Assembly (NCBI GenBank): GCA_023665085.1
Contig: JAMPEQ010000007.1
Span: forward strand, 1-64,000
Direction: 5' to 3'
From: Bacteroides sp.
Lineage (GTDB): Bacteria > Bacillota > Clostridia > Oscillospirales > Acutalibacteraceae
Length of the DNA: 64,000 nucleotides
Shown here: positions 58,537 through 64,000 of the stretch, one piece after another
Layout of the letters: every line of letters starts with the position of its first letter
Position numbering within the stretch: position 1 is the stretch's first letter
The notes under the pieces: model-generated
The model's database searches: none
Told to the model about the DNA's origin: nothing
What the model saw: the letters and a program-made list of their open reading frames with translations, nothing else
Program-made: the position numbers and the translations under genes

Positions 58537-58826
58537 GAAAAAAGGAATACACATTATCAGACGGCAAAAGAATATTCGCAGCTGATACGGCAATTGATGT
58601 ATCCGATATGAACTTCTTTGATAACCTTGAATATGACTCGTGGGATTTGTTTTTGAACTATTGTGCTGCACTCGGCATAGAGGTTGATGACAGAGAAGAA
58701 CCCGACTGGTATACTGCCAAGAATATTCAGGATAAAGTATTGGATCTCATTATGGAATCAGGCATAAAACTGAATTTTAATAATGACATTGAAGAAAACA
58801 ATACTGAAATGGGGATGACTTTATGA
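58533..58826 (+). CDS. Small acidic conjugative-element protein
   Basis: A 97-residue protein overlapping both neighbours by 4 nt. It is acidic (IDVSDMNFFDNLEYDSWDLF) and ends EENNTEMGMTL, similar to the acidic tails with a terminal Met in this backbone, but with Leu as last residue. No family was recognised. Confidence 0.65.
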   Translation: MRKKEYTLSDGKRIFAADTAIDVSDMNFFDNLEYDSWDLFLNYCAALGIEVDDREEPDWYTAKNIQDKVLDLIMESGIKLNFNNDIEENNTEMGMTL

Positions 58827-59863
58827 GTGCAGAAGTAGCTACTGCAAAAGCAGTTGTTGCAGTTGCATCGGATAAGCGAGGGCGAATAGCCATTGCAACA
58901 ATTCTTTGTTCAATAATTATGTTGTTTTTTCTGCCTTTGATTGTGTATATGGGTGTAATGAGTACCCTCGAAGAAACAGAGATTGACACAGCACAGGCAC
59001 AGCAGATAATTGTGCAGAATATGTCAGCAGAAGAAAAGGCAAAACTGCAACATCTTGAAGATGTTATGGTGGGAATCAGTAAAGAATTTCAGAAAAGAAA
59101 ACTGAATAATTACACTATCAAAAAGGCACAGGCGTTATACGCTTGTGCCCTTTATGATATTGAGAAAACCGATTCTGATTTCATTACAAAATATGCAGAC
59201 TGCTTCGAGTTATCTGTAACAGACAATGATTTGAGAAGTGCCATTCTTTCTGCTTTTGGTGTGCAGATAAATGCCGATGAGTTCAACAACCTTATGAGTG
59301 TTATCAAGAATACGGTTATTGACATTGATTTGACTGACACAGATAAAAACAATCTTGATTTAGTCAAATGGGCTGAATTTGCCTATGAAAACAAATGGGG
59401 ATATGTTTGGGGCTCGCACGGACAAGTGCTGACTGAAAAAGAGCTGAACAGGCTGAAAGGTGTGTTTGGTACTCATGTAACAGACAAAGAAGAATATATT
59501 CGTTCCCATTGGCTCGGCAGACGAACATCAGACTGTGTAGGACTGATTAAGGGCTACGGCTGGTACAATGAAGAATCAGGCACAATCAAATACGGAACAA
59601 ACGGAATGAAGGATGTTACAGCTGACGGAATGTATGCTGCTGCTACAGAAAAAGGAACAATCAATACAATGCCAAATATTCCCGGTCTTGCAGTATGGCA
59701 CGAAGGTCATATAGGTGTATATGTCGGCGGTGGATATGTAATCCACGCTGCCAATACCTATGACGGTGTAATCAAAACACCGATAACTGCAAGTGGCTGG
59801 ACACACTGGCTGAAAGTTCCGTATATTAACTATATTGAAGAACAGGAGGCTGAAAATGAGTAA
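58823..59863 (+). CDS. Membrane-anchored NlpC/P60 cell-wall hydrolase
   Basis: A 346-residue VirB1-like enzyme that opens the peptidoglycan for the mating channel. One N-terminal helix (IATILCSIIMLFFLPLIVYM, about 25-44) is followed by a helical stalk, then an NlpC/P60-type domain: catalytic Cys in RRTSDCVGLIKGYGWY (about 237), His in GHIGVYVGGGYVIHAANTY (about 295-313). The start ATG overlaps the preceding stop; the end overlaps the next gene by 8 nt. Confidence 0.88.
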   Translation: MSAEVATAKAVVAVASDKRGRIAIATILCSIIMLFFLPLIVYMGVMSTLEETEIDTAQAQQIIVQNMSAEEKAKLQHLEDVMVGISKEFQKRKLNNYTIKKAQALYACALYDIEKTDSDFITKYADCFELSVTDNDLRSAILSAFGVQINADEFNNLMSVIKNTVIDIDLTDTDKNNLDLVKWAEFAYENKWGYVWGSHGQVLTEKELNRLKGVFGTHVTDKEEYIRSHWLGRRTSDCVGLIKGYGWYNEESGTIKYGTNGMKDVTADGMYAAATEKGTINTMPNIPGLAVWHEGHIGVYVGGGYVIHAANTYDGVIKTPITASGWTHWLKVPYINYIEEQEAENE

Positions 59864-60743
59864 TATTGATGATTTTATATCCCGTGAAAGATATGAAGAA
59901 TTGCTTGAAAAAGCACTTGAAAGAATAAGCGGAGAATATATAGAAAGAGATGAACTCTTAAAAGTATTTCGTGATGAAATAGGAATGACTGATGAAGAGA
60001 TTGATTATTTCGGATACGATTTTTCAGATTTGGAACAGGATAACAGATTTTCTGTTTTTTGTATGAAAGATTATGAGGATTCTGTTTTCTCTACAACAGC
60101 AATTCCAAATGATTTGTATTGTGCAGCAAGCACATATCATTACTATATCAAGGACAATGTCGGCAGAAATTCTCTTGACAGTCTTGCCGGGTGCTTTTCA
60201 GATTAGCAGTTTATTGACGAACAGGTCTTTTCTGTTCTTTGCTCAGCAATGTCAAAGACAAGCAGAATTGCATCAATTATCGAATTTGATTTTGACAGTA
60301 ATCAGTTAAGATACTGCGATGGTGCAAACAGTATATGGCAGACTTATGATTTACAGGATGTATCAGAGGCTGTTGCTAAATCTAATGCAGATAATACATT
60401 AAATTATTCTGCAAGGAAAAATATATTTCTTGAAAATCTTGAAAGAAAAGAAATCTTTAATGATCCTGATGAGGAAATATTAAATGAATATGGAATTGAA
60501 AGATACGGAGATGTTAATGAAGCCTTTGACAAATACTATGGCGAGGATGAAACGAGAGAGGATATAATTGCTTTATTATCCGAAGAAATGAAAGAGAAAA
60601 TCTTAAATAGCTGTTTTAATTTAAGGTGCATTAACGAAATTTATTATTGCGGCTATAATTTCGGTCCATTTTTTGAAGCCCTTAACAATGCCGAAACTGA
60701 ACCAACTGAATCAGAAAGTGAAAGTCCCTCAATGAGTATGTAA
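59856..60743 (+). pseudogene. Unknown element protein interrupted by an in-frame TAG
   Basis: From the ATG at 59856 (GGAGG 7 nt upstream) the frame reads MSNIDDFISRERYEELLEKA and on to DSLAGCFSD, then TAG (60204-60206), and continues in the same frame as QFIDEQVFSVLCSAMSKTSR to a stop at 60743. The two halves look like one acidic 295-residue protein with a nonsense mutation; the second half has an ATG (60249) without a good SD. The C-terminus is EPTESESESPSMSM. It may also be a read-through arrangement. Confidence 0.65.
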
Positions 60744-60760
60744 TCATTGAAGGACTTCAT
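60723..60760. terminator. Bidirectional terminator between convergent genes
   Basis: AGTCC-C-TCAATGA (60723-60735) and TCATTGA-A-GGACT (60744-60756) form a 12-bp stem with one mismatch over the end of the interrupted gene and just beyond the polymerase stop. Confidence 0.75.
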
Positions 60761-61971
60761 TTCTTTTTAGGTCTTTTGGTATTCATAATACTGCCGAGCG
60801 TTATTTTTGAATCACCATATTTATTTCGTATTGCATCAATAGCAGAATCTATTTTCTGCTTTTTCTCATTAGTGCTGTTATCCGTACCGAACAGAGATAA
60901 TTGCTCACTGCCGTCTTTGGTTAAATCGGTAAGGTTTACACCGATAAGTCTAAGTGGAGTTTTACCGTTCCAAACCTCAAGCAACAATTCCTTAGCAGTG
61001 GTATATATGACACTGGTGATGTCGGTAGGATTATCAAACTGCCTTTGATGAGATTTGTCTTTATGGTGATTGTCACGGATGTTGACACAAACACAATGTG
61101 CTTTTGCATTATCAGCACGCATTCGGGAAGCTGCTGCATCAGTCAAAGATAGTAGTAATTGATTCGCTGTTTTGATATCAGTAATATCTTCCTCAACAGT
61201 AATGGAATGGCTGTAGCTTTTAACTTCTCTTGGAGAATCGTCAACAGGATCATCGTCAATGCCGTTAGCGTGATTATATAACTGTTCACTTGCCTTATTG
61301 CCGACAAGTGATTTTAATGTGGCTATATCCGTATGGGCAAGCTCACCGATTGTTTTAATTCCGATATTGTTTAGTTTTTCTGCTGTGGCTTTGCCTAAAA
61401 ACAGTAAATCTCTTATCGGCAGTACCCACATTTTTTGTTCTATTTCATAATCAAAAAGCGTATGAACCTTGTCAGGCTTTTCAAAGTCACTTGCCATTTT
61501 TGCAAGCAACTTATTAGAACCTACACCGACATTGACGGTGAAACCGAGTTCGTGTTTTATTTTGTCCTTGATTTCATAAGCAGTTGCAATTATATCGGGA
61601 TAGATATTCTCCATACCGCTCATATCAAGGAAACATTCATCAATGGAGAATTCCTGAACAACAGGAGTATACTCACGGCATATACCCTTAAAGGCTTTTG
61701 AGAATTTATAGTAAAGTTTAAAATCAGGTGGTGCGATAACCAAGTCACTACATTTGCGAAGTGCCATTGAAATCGGCTCGCCTGTGTTTATTTTATATTT
61801 CTTTGCAGGGATAGATTTTGCAAGCACAACACTTGTGCGTTTATTCGGATCACCGCTTATGACTGACGGCACAAGACGGATATCATTTTTACCCTCATTC
61901 ACCATTTGCGTTGCAGTCCAAGACAGAAAGGCACTGTTGACATCAATATGAAATACAATTCGTTTTGACAT
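60757..61971 (-). CDS. Y-family DNA polymerase (DinB/UmuC type)
   Basis: A 404-residue translesion polymerase. HIDVNSAFLSW (8-18) and FSIDECFLDM (about 104-113) carry the three catalytic carboxylates. VNVGVGSNKLLAKMASDFEK is the palm/thumb junction, and EQLSLFG near residue 363 is a beta-clamp-binding motif. It is the only minus-strand gene of this part of the backbone, with its own promoter region and a 7-bp dyad upstream. GGAGG is 6 nt before the ATG. Such polymerases on conjugative elements may serve replication after single-strand transfer. Confidence 0.92.
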   Translation of the reverse strand: MSKRIVFHIDVNSAFLSWTATQMVNEGKNDIRLVPSVISGDPNKRTSVVLAKSIPAKKYKINTGEPISMALRKCSDLVIAPPDFKLYYKFSKAFKGICREYTPVVQEFSIDECFLDMSGMENIYPDIIATAYEIKDKIKHELGFTVNVGVGSNKLLAKMASDFEKPDKVHTLFDYEIEQKMWVLPIRDLLFLGKATAEKLNNIGIKTIGELAHTDIATLKSLVGNKASEQLYNHANGIDDDPVDDSPREVKSYSHSITVEEDITDIKTANQLLLSLTDAAASRMRADNAKAHCVCVNIRDNHHKDKSHQRQFDNPTDITSVIYTTAKELLLEVWNGKTPLRLIGVNLTDLTKDGSEQLSLFGTDNSTNEKKQKIDSAIDAIRNKYGDSKITLGSIMNTKRPKKK

Positions 61972-61988
61972 AGCGCACCTCCAAATCT

Positions 61989-62006
61989 TGATAAATTATT
62001 TTATCA
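61989..62006. promoter_or_regulatory. Dyad upstream of the Y-family polymerase
   Basis: TGATAAA (61989-61995) and TTTATCA (62000-62006) form a perfect 7-bp dyad with a TTAT centre, 18 bp before the polymerase start. It does not match the Gram-positive LexA box GAAC-N4-GTTC, so another repressor is more likely. Confidence 0.45.
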
Positions 62007-62052
62007 TAAAGTGGAGGTTAAATCAATTAAGGAAAATTCAAGTAATTATATA

Positions 62053-62083
62053 CAAGGCTGTCACACCGACAGCCTTGTTTTTA
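62053..62083 (+). terminator. Stem-loop terminator
   Basis: CAAGGCTGTC (62053-62062) and GACAGCCTTG (62068-62077) form a perfect 10-bp stem with a 5-nt loop and a T-run, just before the pentapeptide-repeat gene. Confidence 0.85.
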
Positions 62084-62096
62084 TGGAGATGATTAA

Positions 62097-62912
62097 ATGG
62101 AAAATAATACAGAACAATATGATATTTTAAAAAAATATCCGACACTTAAAAATTTTGCAGAAAGAATGGCAGAGGTAGTAAATGATATACTCTCAAAAGC
62201 AGTTGCAGAGTCGAGTGAAGATAACAGAGAATACGAGGTTAATATTGATGAATACAATATACCCGGTGAACCGATTGTTGAGTCTGCATTGCTTCTCGAC
62301 ATGCTGATGGACAGCGGAATGATTGAAGATAACATTTTGCACAGTGACTCTATTGAAATTATATTGACAAAGCAAGCTGTAAACACCCAATACCGAGAAT
62401 GCTATGATGCAAATTGGTCAACAGAATTAGAAATCATCTGTGCAAAGCACGCACTATGGATATATGGTGTAACAGGCGGCGAGCAAGCAGATTTTTCAAA
62501 TTGTAGACTTGAAAATGTGAATTTGTCAAACTGTAATTTATGCGGTGCTGATTTCAATGGTGCGACTCTTATCAACTGCAAGTTTGACGATGCCTCAATG
62601 TGCGATGCAAATTTCAAGGATGCGAAATTTCATAGATGCAGTATAAGATATTCCACCGCTGAAGATGCGGACTTCAAAAATTCAGATTTTTATAACTGTG
62701 ATTTAAGAGGTGCTTGGTTCACACACAGTAATTTTACAAAATCAAGAATGGCTGACTGCAATTTTCATGAAACAAGTTTTATGAATTGCTGTCTTGAGTC
62801 ATGGATCATTACAGACTGCAATCTTAAAATCGCAGATATGACCAATGTAAGTTACAGTGAATCAGATTGGCTGAGAGAAGAACATGAGGAAATGGCAATG
62901 GGAGGTATGTAA
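62097..62912 (+). CDS. Pentapeptide-repeat protein
   Basis: A 271-residue protein. Residues about 130-250 consist of A(D/N)Lxx-type pentapeptide repeats (ADFSNCRLENVNLSNCNL, CGADFNGATLINCKFDDA), which form a right-handed quadrilateral helix. Some such proteins mimic DNA and shield gyrase or block restriction; a similar role here is plausible but not shown. The N-terminal 110 residues are acidic and unknown. GGAG lies 8 nt before the ATG. The tail is REEHEEMAMGGM. Confidence 0.88.
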   Translation: MENNTEQYDILKKYPTLKNFAERMAEVVNDILSKAVAESSEDNREYEVNIDEYNIPGEPIVESALLLDMLMDSGMIEDNILHSDSIEIILTKQAVNTQYRECYDANWSTELEIICAKHALWIYGVTGGEQADFSNCRLENVNLSNCNLCGADFNGATLINCKFDDASMCDANFKDAKFHRCSIRYSTAEDADFKNSDFYNCDLRGAWFTHSNFTKSRMADCNFHETSFMNCCLESWIITDCNLKIADMTNVSYSESDWLREEHEEMAMGGM

Positions 62913-63149
62913 ATGAAAAAAGTATCAGTGACTGTTCAGTACGATGAGGAAAAGCTCTCTACAATTAAAATCTGTATGGAGAAGAAAGGACTGAACATCA
63001 ACGATGAAATCATTAAATTTATTGACAGTCTTTATACAAAGCAAGTCCCTGCTCAAGTCAGGGACTTTTTTGATATGAAGGCTGAATCTGAAAGAAAGGC
63101 ATCGATTAAACAAAATATGCAACCGAAACAACAAGGTGATAAAAAATGA
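62913..63149 (+). CDS. Small protein, DUF6103-like
   Basis: A 78-residue protein (VTVQYDEEKLSTIKICMEKK near the start, LYTKQVPAQVRDFFDM later). Size and text resemble DUF6103, a small family of Firmicutes elements, from memory. It starts immediately after the pentapeptide-repeat stop with GGAGG 7 nt upstream, and overlaps the next gene by 4 nt. A ribbon-helix-helix-like fold is possible at the N-terminus. Confidence 0.7.
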   Translation: MKKVSVTVQYDEEKLSTIKICMEKKGLNINDEIIKFIDSLYTKQVPAQVRDFFDMKAESERKASIKQNMQPKQQGDKK

Positions 63150-63772
63150 GTGATAAAGAAAATCAGGCAGCCTTGCTTGAAAAAGGCTGGATGTGGATAG
63201 ATTACGATGACGGCTCAGGTCATCTTGAAAGTCCAAGCGGCGAAGAATATGTGATTTATGATTTCTGCACACAGGAATATAAATACCCAAATCAAAAGTG
63301 GAGCTTTATGTATGAGTATCCTGACAGAACATCTTTTTATCAGTTCAAAACAATTATTGAAAACGAAGTATTGAAAAAAGGACTTGCATCATACAGTGAT
63401 GATGTCAAGGCTATTGCCGATCTTGAAAACAAACTGCATATTGTTGAATCTGACAGTATCCTGAAAGACGGTCAATTCAGAAATTGGGAATGGTATGGCA
63501 AGCTCAGTGAAATCAAAAATACTTTATCCGATTATCTGCTTGCCGAAGGTGAACCGAATGTGTTCGATTTAAGCATAGCAGACAGACTCTGTGATTTATA
63601 CGGAGTATTGGCAACATCAATTATGCTTACTGATAATCAGAAAGAGCTTGTCATTATCGGTGTTGAATGCGAACAGGATTGGAGTAATATTGTCCCGCCG
63701 AACCTCAAACTGCTTTATGATGAAATCATAAATGTGCAAACGGAATCAGAAGAACCGACAATACAAATGTGA
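63146..63772 (+). CDS. Conjugative-element protein of unknown function
   Basis: A 208-residue protein overlapping the preceding gene by 4 nt. LEKGWMWIDYDDGSGHLESP and GEEYVIYDFCTQEYKYPNQK form an N-terminal beta-rich region; a helical part follows. I cannot name the family. The acidic tail ends VQTESEEPTIQM, again with a C-terminal Met. Confidence 0.65.
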   Translation: MSDKENQAALLEKGWMWIDYDDGSGHLESPSGEEYVIYDFCTQEYKYPNQKWSFMYEYPDRTSFYQFKTIIENEVLKKGLASYSDDVKAIADLENKLHIVESDSILKDGQFRNWEWYGKLSEIKNTLSDYLLAEGEPNVFDLSIADRLCDLYGVLATSIMLTDNQKELVIIGVECEQDWSNIVPPNLKLLYDEIINVQTESEEPTIQM

Positions 63773-63781
63773 GGTGTGAAT

Positions 63782-64000
63782 ATGCAATATAAAGATTTCA
63801 CAATCATAACCTTTTTATCAAATGCAGTTAAAAAATTTGATGCCGAATCAAATCATATTGAAAAACACAATGGCTTTAACTGTTCTGTTTATTCAAAATA
63901 TGATACAGCCTGCCATACTCCGATTGATTGTTTTGATATTGCTATCGGTATTGATATAAAGGGTATAGATTATTACGAATTAGAATCATTCATCAAAAAT
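63782..64000 (+). CDS. Conjugative-element protein, 3' end cut by window edge
   Basis: An open frame of at least 73 codons starting MQYKDFTIITFLSNAVKKFD and still open at the window end. GAGGTGTGA precedes the ATG. It is co-directional and 9 nt from the previous stop, so it belongs to the same operon. No family is assigned from the fragment. Confidence 0.6.
   Translation, partial: MQYKDFTIITFLSNAVKKFDAESNHIEKHNGFNCSVYSKYDTACHTPIDCFDIAIGIDIKGIDYYELESFIKN

Larger units (their letters stand above)
4971..64000. mobile_element. Large integrative conjugative element with defence and biosynthetic cargo (right end outside)
   Basis: From the tRNA scar rightward come a defence island, an Agr-linked biosynthetic module, and a conjugation backbone still running at the window end. 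The conjugation genes are of Tn1549/CTn type. No VirD4 coupling protein, relaxase or integrase for this element is seen, so they should lie to the right. The lower GC of 5-38 kb compared with 38.6-64 kb suggests cargo added to a backbone. Treating everything as one element is an inference. Confidence 0.5.

Noticed and set aside
32276..60206. Reassignment or suppression of TAG, suggested by TAG at Gln-like positions in two genes
   Set aside because: TAG is used as a normal stop elsewhere (for example at 921-923), and the transposase copy is decayed in other ways too.
61989..62006. The dyad before the Y-family polymerase as a LexA/SOS box
   Set aside because: It does not contain GAAC-N4-GTTC; it is listed only as an unassigned operator candidate.

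Overview
The window looks like a low-GC Gram-positive gut anaerobe of the class Clostridia (Ruminococcus/Oscillospiraceae type). The evidence is strong AGGAGG ribosome binding sites, many GTG and TTG starts, an Agr-type peptide signalling locus, and a conjugation module of the Tn1549/CTn type (PrgI, VirB4, TrbL-like, sortase B, NlpC/P60, DUF3846/3849/3852/4314, SpoVG domain). Taxonomy and family names rest on reading motifs by eye; no database search was run.

Layout. (1) 1-4.9 kb: right end of one mobile element, with a relaxase cut by the window edge, a small HTH protein, a tyrosine integrase, a TetR/HXXEE pair and a decayed second copy of the integrase tail. (2) 4926-4970: the 3' 45 nt of a tRNA-Gln(CUG) gene on the minus strand, with its terminator. 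This is an attachment-site scar; geometry suggests two elements in tandem, the second extending right from here past the window end. (3) 5.2-13.3 kb: a defence/accessory island with a SIR2-HerA pair, a divergent gene pair, a candidate ~410-nt structured RNA with its own promoter and terminator, a toxin-like protein and a pRiA4b ORF-3-like protein. (4) 13.3-35.9 kb: a very AT-rich module between two copies of a 25-bp identical repeat. It holds an unusual biosynthetic cluster (two BtrH-like proteins, two ABC exporters, a kinase, a HAD-phosphoribosyltransferase-PRA isomerase-like fusion, two unknown proteins, a beta-propeller, a HAD phosphatase, a CYTH-adenylation fusion, a carrier protein, a nucleotidyltransferase), an IS256-family remnant and an agrA-agrC-agrB-agrD locus whose agrC is frameshifted. 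(5) 35.9-38.6 kb: XRE regulators, a sigma-like factor and small proteins. (6) 38.6-64 kb: higher-GC conjugation backbone with two orphan DNA methyltransferases, an ArdA-like protein, a thioester/SpaA/LPXTG surface protein, VirB2/VirB6/VirB3/VirB4-type components, sortase B, a cell-wall hydrolase, a Y-family polymerase, a pentapeptide-repeat protein and a type I toxin-antitoxin-like locus.

How it may work together. The AgrD peptide would be cyclised by AgrB and sensed by AgrC/AgrA. Tandem 9-bp repeats with 21-bp period, 31-32 bp before a -10 box, lie before the biosynthetic operons, agrB, the sigma-like gene and the first gene before the conjugation backbone. The peptide may therefore control both a small-molecule pathway and element functions. 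The pathway genes suggest phosphoribosyl transfer, Amadori rearrangement and dephosphorylation in one polypeptide, coupled to amino-acid activation on a carrier protein and export. In the backbone, many soluble accessory proteins, but none of the membrane or secretion components apart from a doubtful pilin match, end in an acidic tail closed by a C-terminal Met; this may be a shared transfer signal.
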